Assembly (NCBI RefSeq): GCF_030157465.1
Contig: NZ_JAOAUU010000058.1
Coordinates: forward strand, 124,001-188,000
Direction of reading: 5' to 3'
DNA length: 64,000 nt
DNA from: Zoogloea sp.
Lineage (GTDB): Bacteria > Pseudomonadota > Gammaproteobacteria > Burkholderiales > Rhodocyclaceae
A model generated the notes under the pieces. The model did no database searches and was not told the origin of the DNA. It saw only the letters and a program-made list of their open reading frames with translations. The first letter of the stretch is position 1. Each line of letters begins with the position of its first letter. The position numbers were made by a program, and so were the translations under genes. Positions 26,715 through 36,477 of this stretch are shown piece by piece.

Positions 26715-28357
26715 AACCCGTCCGCCACCCACCCGCGCAGCGCGATCCGGCCACCCCGGGGTGGTCGTGGCTGCACCGGCTGGCGGCCTGCATGGCGCTG
26801 CTGTGGCTGACGGTCGCGGTGGCGCCCGGCGCGGCGGTGGCGGACACCCGCAGCGAAACGGTCTACCAGGTCGGCATCACCGCCTTTCGCGACAAGGCGG
26901 TCACCACGCGCGAATGGCAACCGACGATGGACTTCCTGTCCTCGAAGATTCCCGGCTCGCGCTTCGTGGCAAGGCCGATGAACCTTGGCGAATTCCAGCT
27001 CGCGCTGGGCCGCAAGGAACTCGACTTCGTGCTGACCAACCCCGAGCACTACATCATCATGGAGAGCCTCTACGGCGTCTCCCGGCTCGCCACCCTGGTC
27101 AAAAGCGCCGACGGCAAGCTGGTCAACCAGTTTGGCGGGGTCATCTTCACGCGCAGCGACCGGCCGGACATCAACCGCCTCGAAGACCTGAGGGGCAAGC
27201 ACGTGGCCGCCGTCGACCACACCTCCTTCGCCGCCTTCCTGCTTCAATACGATCTTCTCAAGCAACACAACGTCAACCTCGACACCGAAGCCAAGGTCCG
27301 CTTCCTCGGCTTCCCGCAGGATCTGTGCGTCAACGCCGTCCTCGACGGCAAGGCCGACGCGGGCTTCGTGCGCACCGGCGTGCTCGAAGCCATGAGCGCC
27401 GAAGGCAAGATCGACATCTCCCGGCTGCGCATCATCAACCCGACCCGCAGCCACGACTTTCCCTTCCTGATCAGCACGGGGCTGTTTCCCGAGTGGCCGC
27501 TGGCCGCCGCGCCCCATGTGCAGATCGACATCGCCAACCAGGTTGCCGCGGCGCTGCTGCTGATGCCCCCCGACAGCCCGGCCGCCCGCGCGGCCCGCTA
27601 CTACCGCTGGTCCACGCCGCTGGAATACCAGAGCGTCCAGAACATCATGCGCCGGCACCGCATCTACCCCTACGACAAGCCGGAAGCCATCTCCCTGACA
27701 CTCATCTTCCAGCAGTATCTTGCCCAGATCCTCTCCGGCCTGTTGCTCGCCTTCGCCGCGCTCAGCACGCTCTACATCCGCACCCGGCGCCTCAACATCG
27801 ACCTGAAAGCCTCGCGCCGGCAACTGCACGAAATGGCCCACCACGACGCCCTCACCGGGCTGCCCAACCGCAACCTCCTGGACGACCGCCTCACGCTGGC
27901 CCTCGCCCAGGCCCGGCGCAGCGGAAACCGGGTTGCCCTGTGCCTCATCGACCTCGACGGCTTCAAGCCGATCAACGACCACCTCGGCCACAAGGCCGGC
28001 GACGAAGTCCTGCAGGAAGTCGCCCGGCGGCTGGAGGACTCGCTGCGCGAAGGCGACACCGTGGCCCGCTGGGGCGGCGACGAGTTCGTGCTGCTGCTCA
28101 ACGGCTTCACCGAAACCGGCCAGCTCGAAGACATCATGAACCGCGTGCTGCAGGCCGTCGCCGACAGCTTCCGGGCCGGCAACGGCATGAAACTGAGCGC
28201 CAGCATCGGCGTCAGCATCTACCCCGCCGACGCCGGCGACTCCTTCAAGCTCTTCAAACACGCCGACGACGCCATGTACCGCGCCAAGAAACGCGGCGGC
28301 AACTGCTTCATCATCCACTCCGGCGACATTCAGGGGCAGCCGGCGGCCAGTGCATAG
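26711..28357 (+). CDS. PhnD-like periplasmic sensor-diguanylate cyclase
   Basis: This 548-residue protein has an N-terminal hydrophobic anchor or signal (about 20-48), a PhnD/phosphonate-binding-like domain (about 50-330, with [16 protein letters not shown] and [11 protein letters not shown]), a membrane segment at about 340-365 ([17 protein letters not shown]), and a GGDEF cyclase domain with the intact GGDEF at 455-459. The periplasmic domain should bind a small ligand and set the rate of c-di-GMP synthesis. The I-site RxxD is not clearly present in the usual place, so product inhibition is uncertain. It is translationally coupled (ATGA) to the upstream kinase. The fusion architecture is uncommon; the ligand is unknown. 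Confidence 0.88.
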   Translation: MKPVRHPPAQRDPATPGWSWLHRLAACMALLWLTVAVAPGAAVADTRSETVYQVGITAFRDKAVTTREWQPTMDFLSSKIPGSRFVARPMNLGEFQLALGRKELDFVLTNPEHYIIMESLYGVSRLATLVKSADGKLVNQFGGVIFTRSDRPDINRLEDLRGKHVAAVDHTSFAAFLLQYDLLKQHNVNLDTEAKVRFLGFPQDLCVNAVLDGKADAGFVRTGVLEAMSAEGKIDISRLRIINPTRSHDFPFLISTGLFPEWPLAAAPHVQIDIANQVAAALLLMPPDSPAARAARYYRWSTPLEYQSVQNIMRRHRIYPYDKPEAISLTLIFQQYLAQILSGLLLAFAALSTLYIRTRRLNIDLKASRRQLHEMAHHDALTGLPNRNLLDDRLTLALAQARRSGNRVALCLIDLDGFKPINDHLGHKAGDEVLQEVARRLEDSLREGDTVARWGGDEFVLLLNGFTETGQLEDIMNRVLQAVADSFRAGNGMKLSASIGVSIYPADAGDSFKLFKHADDAMYRAKKRGGNCFIIHSGDIQGQPAASA

Positions 28358-28363
28358 GGGCGC

Positions 28364-29119
28364 TCAAGCGCCAGCCATCACCCCGTCCCACAGCAGCTTG
28401 ACCCCCGACAGGCCCAGCGCCGCCGTGGCGATCAGGTAGAACGGGCGCTCGGGAATCCATTTGAGCATCCGCATGCCCAGCCACACGCCCACCGGCACCA
28501 GGGGCAGCAGCAGCGCCGACATCACCAGCGTGTCGCGGGTAAACAGGTTGAGCCCCACGTAAAAGGGCAGCTTGGCCAGGTTGAGGGCCGCAAAGAAGAA
28601 CACCGAGGTGGCCGCAAAGGTTTCCCGCGGAAGGCCGCGGGTGAGCAGGTAGATCATCACCGGCGGGCCACCGGCATGGGCCAGGGTGCTGGTAAAACCC
28701 GCGCCGGCGCCGCACAGCCACGCAAAGTGGCGCAGCGGGCCGCTGCTCGCCAGCGGTTTGCCCCGTCGAAGCAGGCGATCGAGGGCAAAAGCCACCGCGA
28801 TAAAGCCCACCACCGCCTTGACCATGCGATCCGGCATCACGCCAAAAGCCAGGGTGCCGGCCGCAATGCCCGCCAGCGCAGCCGGCAGCAAGAGGCGCAG
28901 GTCGGCCCAGTCGGCCTTGCCCCGCCAGGCCCGGATGCCGAACATGTCCATCGCAATGAGAATGGGCAACATCACCGCCACGGCATCCCGCGGCGACAGC
29001 CACATCGACATGAAAGGCACGGCCAGCCCGCCCAGCGCACCGCCCAGGCCCGACTTTGAAATACCGGTGACGAGAATTGCAAACGCCGTGACGAGCCAGC
29101 CGGCGGTGTTCATTTCCAT
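28364..29119 (-). CDS. TauE/SafE-family membrane permease
   Basis: This 251-residue inner-membrane protein has about eight hydrophobic segments and glycine-rich helices near both ends (GISKSGLGGALGGLAVPFMS, later LWDGV). It belongs to the TauE/SafE anion-exporter family, which moves sulfonates, sulfite or related small anions. I start at the second in-frame ATG (29119) because GGGAG sits five bases upstream; the longer version would begin with MVANHL. It points away from lutABC, so the 269-base gap to 29389 is a divergent promoter region; an 8-base palindrome TTGCGCAA lies at 29291-29298. The substrate cannot be told from sequence. Confidence 0.83.
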   Translation of the reverse strand: MEMNTAGWLVTAFAILVTGISKSGLGGALGGLAVPFMSMWLSPRDAVAVMLPILIAMDMFGIRAWRGKADWADLRLLLPAALAGIAAGTLAFGVMPDRMVKAVVGFIAVAFALDRLLRRGKPLASSGPLRHFAWLCGAGAGFTSTLAHAGGPPVMIYLLTRGLPRETFAATSVFFFAALNLAKLPFYVGLNLFTRDTLVMSALLLPLVPVGVWLGMRMLKWIPERPFYLIATAALGLSGVKLLWDGVMAGA

Positions 29120-29388
29120 GGAATCTCCCGAGGGCCGCGCAGCGTGGAGCGCGTCCGTGAATAACAGGGCGAGGCATGGTAGATGATTCGCCACCAATTT
29201 CAGGCACCTTCTTCAGGGCTCTCGCAGCGCTGCCTGTTGAATCGACATGGCTGATGACCGGATTGTGGCCCTCTCATGAAAAACGAGGCGTTGCGCAATG
29301 CAGCAGCCCGCTTGCCCCCATCCCCGACCGCGCCTAGCATCCCGAGCTTGAGCGCCGGCCCGTGCCGGCGCTGCGCTGGAGAAACCGC

Positions 29389-30171
29389 ATGCCCCCCGCA
29401 TCACACGCCCCCCGGGTCGGCCTTTTTGCCACCTGCCTGATGAACCTGTTTCGCCCCAATGTGGGCTTTGCTGCCGTCAAACTGCTCGAAGACGCCGGCT
29501 GCACGGTGGAGGTGCCGCAGGCGCAAACCTGCTGTGGCCAGCCGGGCTACAACGCAGGCGATTTCGACGCCGCACGGGCGCTGGCCAGGCAGGTGATCGC
29601 CACCTTCGAAGGCTTCGACTACGTGGTCGGGCCGTCCGGGTCGTGCATGGCCACGCTGCGCAACGACTACCCCAGACTGCTGGCCGACGACGCCGACTGG
29701 AGTCCCCGGGCCGAGGCGCTGGCAGCCAGGAGTTTCGAGCTGATCTCCTTTCTCACCGACGTGCGCGGCGTGCAGGCGGTGGTGGCCGATTACGCCGGCA
29801 CCGCCACCTATCACGATGCCTGCTCGGGCCTGCGCGGGCTGGGCATCAAGGCGCAGCCGCGCCTGCTGCTCGGCTCGGTGACCGGGCTTAAGCTCGCAGA
29901 GATGGCCGACACCGAGGTGTGCTGCGGCTTTGGTGGCAGCTTTTGCGTGTCTTACCCCGAAATCTCCGGGCGCATGGCCGACGACAAACGCGCCCACGTG
30001 GCCGAAACCGGCGCGGATACGCTGCTGGGCGGCGACCTGGGCTGCCTGCTGCACCTGGCCGGGCGCATGCAGCGCTGCGGATCGCCGGTGAAGGTTTTCC
30101 ACACCGCCGAAGTGCTGGCCGGCATGGCCGATGGCGCGGGCATCGGCGGGGCCAAGGAGCCGCAAAAATGA
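29389..30171 (+). CDS. lutA: L-lactate dehydrogenase complex iron-sulfur protein LutA
   Basis: This 260-residue protein is the CCG-domain subunit of the LutABC L-lactate oxidising complex. It starts FATCLMNLFRPNVGFAAVKL and has two CCG motifs, TCCGQPGYN near residue 45 and CCGFGGSFCVSYPEIS near residue 180, plus YHDACSGLRGLG. These bind the cubane/heterodisulfide-type cluster. A GGAG eight bases ahead supports the ATG at 29389. It is the first of three overlapping or closely spaced lut genes. Lactate is oxidised to pyruvate, feeding electrons to the quinone pool. Confidence 0.92.
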   Translation: MPPASHAPRVGLFATCLMNLFRPNVGFAAVKLLEDAGCTVEVPQAQTCCGQPGYNAGDFDAARALARQVIATFEGFDYVVGPSGSCMATLRNDYPRLLADDADWSPRAEALAARSFELISFLTDVRGVQAVVADYAGTATYHDACSGLRGLGIKAQPRLLLGSVTGLKLAEMADTEVCCGFGGSFCVSYPEISGRMADDKRAHVAETGADTLLGGDLGCLLHLAGRMQRCGSPVKVFHTAEVLAGMADGAGIGGAKEPQK

Positions 30172-31571
30172 AAGTCAGCAGCCCGCAGTTCAAGGAAAAA
30201 GTTGTCGTGGCGCTGGCCGACCCGAACCTGCGCGACGCCCTCGGCCAGTCGCGCAAGGGCTTCGTGAATGGCCGCGCGGCGCTGGTGGCCGGCGTGCCGG
30301 AATTCGAGGCGATGCGCGACGAGGCCCGCGACGTGAAGAACCACGTGCTGGCCAACCTGGACCATTACCTCGAACGCTTCGAGGCCAGCGTCACCGCGGC
30401 GGGCGGCCACGTGCACTGGGCGGCGGACTCCGAGGACGCCCGGCGCATCATCCTCGGCATCTGCCAGCGGGTGGAGGCCAGGGTGATCACCAAGGGCAAG
30501 TCGATGGTGTCCGAGGAAATCGGCCTCAACGACGCCCTCGAAGCAGAGGGCTACCAGGTGGTCGAAACCGATCTGGGCGAATACATCATCCAGCTCGCCG
30601 GCGAGCCGCCGTCCCACATCATCGCGCCGGCCATCCACAAGACCAAGGCCCAGGTGGCCGAGCTGTTCGAGGCGGCCCACGGCGGCCCGCGCAAGACCAG
30701 CGTGGCCGAACTGGTCACAGAAGCGCGCCAGGTGCTGCGCGAAAAGTACTTTCAGGCCGACGTCGGGATCACCGGCGGCAACTACCTGGTGGCCGAAACC
30801 GGCTCGTCGATCATCGTCACCAACGAAGGCAACGGCGATCTCACGCAAACGCTGGCGCGGGTGCACATCGTCACCAGCGGCATCGAGCGCATCGTCCCCA
30901 CGCTCGACGACGTGGCGCTGTTCTTGCGCATCCTGGCCCGCAGCGCCACCGGCCAGGAAACCGAAACCTACACCACGATCTCCACCGGCCCGCGCCGGCC
31001 GGGCGACGTGGACGGCCCCGAGGAATACCACGTGGTGCTGGTGGATAACGGCCGCAGCAAGATGCTCGGCGGCGCCTTCCAGGACATGCTGCGCTGCATC
31101 CGCTGCGGCGCCTGCATGAACCACTGCCCGGTGTATGGCGCGGTGGGCGGCCACGCCTACGGCTGGGTCTATCCCGGCCCGATGGGCGCGGTGCTCACGC
31201 CGCTGTTTGTCGGCCTCGACAGCACCCGCGACCTGCCCAACGCGTGCACGCTCAACGGCCGCTGCGAGTCGGTGTGCCCGGTGCGCATTCCGCTGCCTGA
31301 ACTGCTGCGCGAAATCCGCCACCTGCAGCACGAACAGGGCCTGCGCCCCGCCGGCGAAGGCCGGGCCATCGGTGCCTGGCGCTTCGTGGCCGAACGCCCG
31401 CGGCTGTACCAGTTTGCCAACCGCCTCGCCGCCCGGCTGCTGAACAGGATGGGCGGCAGCGCAGGCCGTATCGCCAATCTGCCCGGCGGCGCCGCCTGGA
31501 GCCACCTGCGCGACCTGCCGGCCCCGGAAGGCCAGACTTTTCTCGAACAGTGGCAGGCCCGCAAAAAATAA
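30168..31571 (+). CDS. lutB: Lactate utilisation iron-sulfur protein LutB
   Basis: This is a 467-residue central subunit of the lactate oxidation complex. The N-terminal 300 residues are the LUD domain (RRIILGICQRVEARVITKGK, MVSEEIGLNDALEAEGYQVV). Two 4Fe-4S sets follow at about residues 308-365 (CIRCGACMNHCPVY, then a set ending in CESVCPVRIPLPELLREI). Its ATG overlaps the lutA stop. Length and domain order are normal. Together with lutA and lutC it forms a membrane-associated L-lactate:quinone oxidoreductase system. No transcription regulator of the LldR/LutR type is nearby. Confidence 0.93.
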   Translation: MKVSSPQFKEKVVVALADPNLRDALGQSRKGFVNGRAALVAGVPEFEAMRDEARDVKNHVLANLDHYLERFEASVTAAGGHVHWAADSEDARRIILGICQRVEARVITKGKSMVSEEIGLNDALEAEGYQVVETDLGEYIIQLAGEPPSHIIAPAIHKTKAQVAELFEAAHGGPRKTSVAELVTEARQVLREKYFQADVGITGGNYLVAETGSSIIVTNEGNGDLTQTLARVHIVTSGIERIVPTLDDVALFLRILARSATGQETETYTTISTGPRRPGDVDGPEEYHVVLVDNGRSKMLGGAFQDMLRCIRCGACMNHCPVYGAVGGHAYGWVYPGPMGAVLTPLFVGLDSTRDLPNACTLNGRCESVCPVRIPLPELLREIRHLQHEQGLRPAGEGRAIGAWRFVAERPRLYQFANRLAARLLNRMGGSAGRIANLPGGAAWSHLRDLPAPEGQTFLEQWQARKK

Positions 31572-31582
31572 GGAAAACGCCC

Positions 31583-32221
31583 ATGTCCGAATCCCGCCAG
31601 GCCATTCTTGGCCAGATCCGCGCAGCCTTCGGGCGCGGCCCGCTGAGTGCCGACGCCGCCGCCGCGCTCGATGCCCGCGCCGCGCAGCACACCCGCCTCG
31701 GCTTCGATGGCGATCTGATCGAACGCTTCATCGAAAAATTTGAAAGCCGCGCCGGCACGGTGGTGCAGGTTGACGGCCTGCACGCCATCCCCGACGCCGT
31801 GGCCGCCTACCGCCGCCAGCACGGCCTGCCGGCCCGCGCCGCGGTGGCCCGGCCCCTCGCCGGGCTGAACTGGCCGGCGGATTTCGCCCATCATCCGGGG
31901 CCCGCCGGCAAGGATGAAACGCTGTCGGTCACAGGCTGCCTCGCCGGTATCGCCGAAATCGGCAGCGTGATCCTGGCATCCGGCCCGGACAGCCCGACCA
32001 CCCTCAACTTCGTGCCCGACCACCACCTCGTGGTGCTCCACGCCGGGCACATCGTGCGCCACTTCGAGGATGCCTGGGCCCGGCTGCGCGCCCGCCCGGA
32101 AGGCCTGCCGCGCACGGTCAATATCATCGCCGGCCCGTCCCGCACCGGCGACGTGGAGCTCACGATGCAACTCGGCGCCCACGGCCCGCGCAGCGTGCAG
32201 GTGATTCTGGTCCGGCCCTGA
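31583..32221 (+). CDS. lutC: Lactate utilisation protein LutC
   Basis: This 212-residue LUD-domain protein is the third lut subunit. Landmarks are ILGQIRAAFGRGPLS at the start, DETLSVTGCLAGIAEIGSVI and the LNFVPDHHLVVLHAGHIV strand, and the tail PSRTGDVELTMQLGAHGP, which is a LutC signature. The ATG at 31583 has AAGGAAAA in front; an earlier in-frame ATG at 31550 would overlap lutB. It is 11 bases after lutB and completes the operon, followed by a 72-base gap with no obvious terminator. Confidence 0.92.
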   Translation: MSESRQAILGQIRAAFGRGPLSADAAAALDARAAQHTRLGFDGDLIERFIEKFESRAGTVVQVDGLHAIPDAVAAYRRQHGLPARAAVARPLAGLNWPADFAHHPGPAGKDETLSVTGCLAGIAEIGSVILASGPDSPTTLNFVPDHHLVVLHAGHIVRHFEDAWARLRARPEGLPRTVNIIAGPSRTGDVELTMQLGAHGPRSVQVILVRP

Positions 32222-32293
32222 CGGCAAGGCACCGGCCTAAACTTCCGCGCGATCTGGCCGAAATAGAAACACTCGCTCTCGCCATCTCTTCCG

Positions 32294-33592
32294 ATGCCTT
32301 CCAAATCACCGCAGGATTTCGTCGTCACGCCCGATCAGCTCTGCATCGGGCTGTTCGTGCACATCGACCTGCCGTGGTTCAGCCATCCGTTCAGCTTCAA
32401 CAGTTTCAAGATCCGCTCGGCTGATCAGCTCAAGACCCTGCGCGAGCTGGGCGTCACGCACTTCCGCTACGAGCCCGAACGCTCCGACGTGCAGCCGCGG
32501 GGCATGGGCCAGGCCGCGGGGCCGGCGCCCGTTGCGGCGCCGCCCGAATCCCCCGTCGAAGACCCGGCCACCTGTGCGGCACTGGCCTGCAAACGCGAAC
32601 GCATCGCCCGCCTGGCCCAGCGAAAACGCCAGGTTGTGGAAGTGGAAAAGGCTTTCGTGAAAGCCGCCGGCGTGATGCGCAACATCAACAAGAACCTGTT
32701 CTCCCGCCCCAGGGAATGCCTCGAGGAGGTGGATGAGCTGGTGAACCAGATGGTCACGGCCTTTCTCGATCAGCCGGAAGCGGCCCTGCACGTGATGGGC
32801 GAACACACCGGCGGCGAGGACACCTATTTCCACGGTCTCAACGTGTCCATCCTGTCGATGATGCTGGCCAAGGAACTCGGCTTCACGCGTCCCCAGAGCC
32901 AGATCCTGGGCGTCGGGGCGCTGCTGCACGACATGGGCCTCGCCGACATTCCCGAGCGCATCGCCCGCCCGCGCCACGAACTGAGCACCCCCGAGCGCAA
33001 CCTGCGCGAGCTGCACTGCGAATACGGGGTGCGCCTGGGCAAGCAGATCGGGTTGCCCGAAGCGGTGCTGCGCATCGTCGCCCAGCACCACGAACTGGTC
33101 GACGGCAGCGGCTACCCCAAACGCCTCAAGGGCGACCAGATCGACCCGCTGGCGCGCATCGTCGCCCTCGTCAATTACTACGACAACCTGTGCAACCCGA
33201 GCGATCTGGCCAAGGCCATGACGCCCCACGAAGCCCTGTCGCTGATGTTCGCCCAGCGCCGCGCCAAGTTTGATGCCCGCGCGCTGCAGGTGATGATCCG
33301 CAGCCTCGGCGTGTATCCGCCGGGTTCGGTGGTGCGCCTGTCCAACGACGCGCTGGCGCTGGTGTCGTCGGTCAACCCGGTGCGGCCGCTGCGCCCGTGG
33401 GTTACCGTGTTCGACCCGAGCATCCCCCGCGACGAGGCGATCATGCTCGACCTGGAGCAGGAGCCCGACATCAACATCGCCAAGGCCTTGCGCCCCATCC
33501 ATCTGCCACCCGAAGTGTATGAATACCTGAGCCCGCGCAAGCGCGTCACCTACTACTTCGACTCCGATTCGCGGCCGGGACACACGCCATGA
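32294..33592 (+). CDS. HD-GYP c-di-GMP phosphodiesterase with DUF3391
   Basis: This 432-residue cytoplasmic protein has an N-terminal DUF3391 segment (about 5-115) and a catalytic HD-GYP domain. The metal-binding H212-D213 (LLHDMGLADIPERI) and the G273-Y274-P275 motif (HHELVDGSGYPKRLKGD) are intact, so it is likely an active enzyme that hydrolyses c-di-GMP through pGpG. It lies 35 bases before a hybrid kinase that may be co-transcribed. With the GGDEF protein at 26.7 kb it gives this locus both making and breaking enzymes for c-di-GMP. Confidence 0.93.
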   Translation: MPSKSPQDFVVTPDQLCIGLFVHIDLPWFSHPFSFNSFKIRSADQLKTLRELGVTHFRYEPERSDVQPRGMGQAAGPAPVAAPPESPVEDPATCAALACKRERIARLAQRKRQVVEVEKAFVKAAGVMRNINKNLFSRPRECLEEVDELVNQMVTAFLDQPEAALHVMGEHTGGEDTYFHGLNVSILSMMLAKELGFTRPQSQILGVGALLHDMGLADIPERIARPRHELSTPERNLRELHCEYGVRLGKQIGLPEAVLRIVAQHHELVDGSGYPKRLKGDQIDPLARIVALVNYYDNLCNPSDLAKAMTPHEALSLMFAQRRAKFDARALQVMIRSLGVYPPGSVVRLSNDALALVSSVNPVRPLRPWVTVFDPSIPRDEAIMLDLEQEPDINIAKALRPIHLPPEVYEYLSPRKRVTYYFDSDSRPGHTP

Positions 33593-33626
33593 CCCGCCCC
33601 GTGGCAGCACGCACCAGGACGCCATC

Positions 33627-35537
33627 ATGACCGGCCGCTACCAGAACGCGCTGCTCGCCGGCGCCGAGGAAATCCTGCTTCTCGTCGACCCCGCCAGCCT
33701 CATCATCCTCGCCGCCAACCCGGCCGCCTCGCGCCTGCTCGGCTACCCGGGCGACAGCCTCGTCGGCCAGCCGGTCACCGAAATCGAATGCGCGCTGGCC
33801 GACGTGTTCTTCTGGGAGGAAGTGCGTGGCGGCGGCGGCACCGACGAGCAGACGATGGAAAGCCTCTACCGGCGTGCCGACGGCAGAGTGCTCGCCGCCC
33901 GCAAGACGGTGCGCCGCGTCGCCGAAGGCTTGCTGGTGCGGGCCACCGACATCGGCGCCCAGAAACGCGCCGAGGACGAACTGGCCGAAATGAGCTCCCG
34001 CCTGCGGGCCACCCTCGAAGCCACCGCCGACGGCATCCTGGTGCTCGACGGAGACGGGCACATCGTCAATATGAACCGCCGTCTGGCCGGCCTGTGGGCA
34101 CTGCCCGAAGAGCTGCTGGCCCAGCACGACGACGACGCCATCATCAAGCACATGAGCCGCGCGGTGGAAAACCCCGCTGCGCTGCTGAGCCTGCTCACCA
34201 ACCACAGCCAGGATCTCTCCGAAACCTTCGACACCCTGCCCCTGTGCGACGGGCGCATCTTCGAGGCCAGCTCGCGCCCCGCCCGCCACGACGACGAAGT
34301 GATCGGGCGGGTGTTCTGCATCACCGACGTCACCGAACGCCACAAGGCCGAACAGGCCCTGATCGCCGCCCGCGACGCCGCCACCTCGGCCAGCAGGGCC
34401 AAGAGCGATTTTCTGGCCATGATGTCCCACGAAATCCGCACCCCGATGAACGGCATCATCGGCATGGCCCAGTTGCTCGAGATGACGCCGCACAGCGCCG
34501 AGCAGCGCGAATACATCACCACCATCCAGAGCAGCAGCGAAGCCCTGCTCCACATCATCAACGACATCCTCGACTACTCGAAGATCGAAGCACGCAAGCT
34601 GAGCCTCGAAAAAATCGGCTTCGACCTGCGCCAGGTGGTGTCGGACGTGGACAAGCTGTTCCGCCCGAAAACCGTCGGGCAGCCGCTGAGCTTCACCACG
34701 CAGGTCGCCGACGAGATCCCCCGCGTGCTGCTCGGCGACCCGACCCGCCTGCGCCAGATCCTCGTCAACCTCGTCAGCAACGCCTTCAAGTTCACCGCCC
34801 AGGGGCAGATCGCCGTGCGCATCGACATGGGCGAGCGCAGCGCGGGGCACATCGGCCTGCGCTGTACGGTCAGCGACACCGGCATCGGCATTGCACCGGA
34901 CAAATGCCGGCACATCTTCACGCCCTTCGAGCAGGCCGACATGTCCACCACCCGCCGCTACGGTGGCACCGGCCTCGGCCTGTCGATCTGCCGCATGCTG
35001 TGCGGGCTGATGGACGGCGAAATCGGCGTGGAGAGCCAGGAAGGCCGCGGCTCGGAGTTCTGGTTCACCGTCAGGCTCGAAGCCAGCGCCAGCGACAGCA
35101 GCGCAATGGCGCCGGCAACGCGCCCCATCCTGCGCCGCAGCACGCGCATCCTGGTGGCCGAGGACAACCCGATCAACTGCACCGTGATCGCCCGCATGCT
35201 TGAGCGCTTCGGCGCCCACGACATCGTTTTTGCGGCCAACGGCGAGGATGCCATCGCCCGCTGCAGCGAAACCGCCTTCGAACTGGTTTTCATGGATGCC
35301 CGCATGCCGCGCCTGGACGGCCTTGCCGCCACCCGGGCACTGCGCGCGGCGGGCAACACGGCCTACATCATCGGCGTGAGCGCCGATGCCATGAACGAGG
35401 AGCGCGACGCCGCGCTCGCGTCCGGCATGAACGACTACGTGCCCAAGCCCATCAGCCAGGACGCCATCGCCACCGCCATCAGCCGCTGGCGCGAAACCCT
35501 GATCGCCGCCAAGGCGGCCGACGACAACAAAATGTAA
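33627..35537 (+). CDS. PAS hybrid sensor histidine kinase-response regulator (cytoplasmic)
   Basis: This 636-residue soluble hybrid kinase has two PAS domains (about 5-115 and 125-245, starting VDPASLIILAANPAASRLLG), a HisKA box SHEIRTPMNG with H268, a GHKL ATPase domain (about 380-490, DTGIGIAP and GGTGLGLSI), and a C-terminal receiver with D557 in LVFMDARMPRLDG. No membrane segment is present, so it senses an intracellular cue such as redox or a small ligand. It is 34 bases after the HD-GYP gene and probably shares its transcript. A GC-rich inverted sequence and a T-run follow at about 35541-35597 and may terminate transcription. Confidence 0.92.
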   Translation: MTGRYQNALLAGAEEILLLVDPASLIILAANPAASRLLGYPGDSLVGQPVTEIECALADVFFWEEVRGGGGTDEQTMESLYRRADGRVLAARKTVRRVAEGLLVRATDIGAQKRAEDELAEMSSRLRATLEATADGILVLDGDGHIVNMNRRLAGLWALPEELLAQHDDDAIIKHMSRAVENPAALLSLLTNHSQDLSETFDTLPLCDGRIFEASSRPARHDDEVIGRVFCITDVTERHKAEQALIAARDAATSASRAKSDFLAMMSHEIRTPMNGIIGMAQLLEMTPHSAEQREYITTIQSSSEALLHIINDILDYSKIEARKLSLEKIGFDLRQVVSDVDKLFRPKTVGQPLSFTTQVADEIPRVLLGDPTRLRQILVNLVSNAFKFTAQGQIAVRIDMGERSAGHIGLRCTVSDTGIGIAPDKCRHIFTPFEQADMSTTRRYGGTGLGLSICRMLCGLMDGEIGVESQEGRGSEFWFTVRLEASASDSSAMAPATRPILRRSTRILVAEDNPINCTVIARMLERFGAHDIVFAANGEDAIARCSETAFELVFMDARMPRLDGLAATRALRAAGNTAYIIGVSADAMNEERDAALASGMNDYVPKPISQDAIATAISRWRETLIAAKAADDNKM

Positions 35538-35685
35538 GTACCCGCGGCCGCCGCGCCGCGGCCCCGCCGGAAAAACGGCCCGGAGCGCCTATTTTTGCTT
35601 ACAAATGCCCGACGCCCGGCCACCCTGGCTGCGGCTATCCTCGCGGCCACCGGAACCCACACCGGGCCTTCGAGGAGAAAAAACC

Positions 35686-36015
35686 ATGTCTGATATTCGC
35701 CACCTGATTGCCGCCAGCCTGATCGGCAGCCTAGCCCTGGGCCTGTCCCTGCCCGCCAGCGCCGGCGACGGACATGGTCATGGACGACACGGCGGCTACG
35801 ATCGGGGCGAGTACCGCCCCCGTCACGACCACCGCCACCACCACGACCGGGGCGCGTATTACTACAGCCCGCCGCCGGTCTATGCAGTACCCCCGCGCGT
35901 GGTGTACGAACGCCCGATGGTTTACAGCCCGCAGCCGGTGTACGCCTACCCGGCCCGCTCGGCCCAGTCGGCCGTCACCATCGACATCGGGCCGCTGGTC
36001 ATTCCCTTCCGCTAG
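35686..36015 (+). CDS. Small secreted His/Tyr/Pro-rich protein
   Basis: This 109-residue protein has a clear signal peptide (LIAASLIGSLALGLSLPASA, cut after ASA) followed by a His/Gly/Arg-rich stretch (GHGHGRHGGYDRG) and Tyr/Pro repeats (YYYSPPPVYAVPPRVVYERP). It ends in a short hydrophobic strand (AVTIDIGPLVIPFR). The composition suggests a periplasmic or surface protein that may bind metal through histidines, but no function is established. Start is fixed by GAGGAG at 35672-35677. Its 3' end overlaps the end of the opposite-strand gene by 17 bases. Confidence 0.72.
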   Translation: MSDIRHLIAASLIGSLALGLSLPASAGDGHGHGRHGGYDRGEYRPRHDHRHHHDRGAYYYSPPPVYAVPPRVVYERPMVYSPQPVYAYPARSAQSAVTIDIGPLVIPFR

Positions 36016-36418
36016 CCACTGTGGCGGCGCCCCGCCCCCTGGGCACCGCCACACCGGGCGTGAAAGGCAGGCCGAGGGCCGGCGCCTCGCGCTCCTCCAT
36101 GCCAAAAGCCGCGCGCAGGCAGCGGTGCTGGGCCTGGGTGATTTCTTCGATGTAACCGCGCACGATCGTCTCGCACCCCTCGGCGCTGGCCGCAAGCAAA
36201 GTCATGACGCGCTCCTCGAGTTCGGCATGATCCGCCGCGTGCACAACAGGATCGACTTTGAGGAGCTGCTTCTTAACGCAGCTTTCCGTGATGCCGATCG
36301 ACAGCCGGCACACGAGGTATTGCAGACGCAAGGACACCCCCATGCTGGCCAGTCCCAGGTGACCGATCAGCTCGCAGAAGGGGACAACAGGATTCACGGC
36401 AGGAGTGGGCGTCGGCAT
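35999..36418 (-). CDS. Hypothetical helical protein, phasin-like
   Basis: This 139-residue protein has no signal or membrane segment. It is helical with a long amphipathic pattern (LEERVMTLLAASAEGCETIV, then GYIEEITQAQHRCLRAAFGM) resembling phasin-type granule-associated proteins, but similarity is not strong enough to name. The ATG at 36418 is chosen because the longer frame upstream is shadow sequence of the MOSC gene. A phasin role would fit with the 3-hydroxybutyrate dehydrogenase elsewhere in the window, but this is inference. Confidence 0.5.
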   Translation of the reverse strand: MPTPTPAVNPVVPFCELIGHLGLASMGVSLRLQYLVCRLSIGITESCVKKQLLKVDPVVHAADHAELEERVMTLLAASAEGCETIVRGYIEEITQAQHRCLRAAFGMEEREAPALGLPFTPGVAVPRGRGAATVASGRE

Positions 36419-36477
36419 AGTCTGGATCTCGTGAAAAAACAGGGCGAAACCCCGTTTTACTCCAGTAAGGACGGGAG

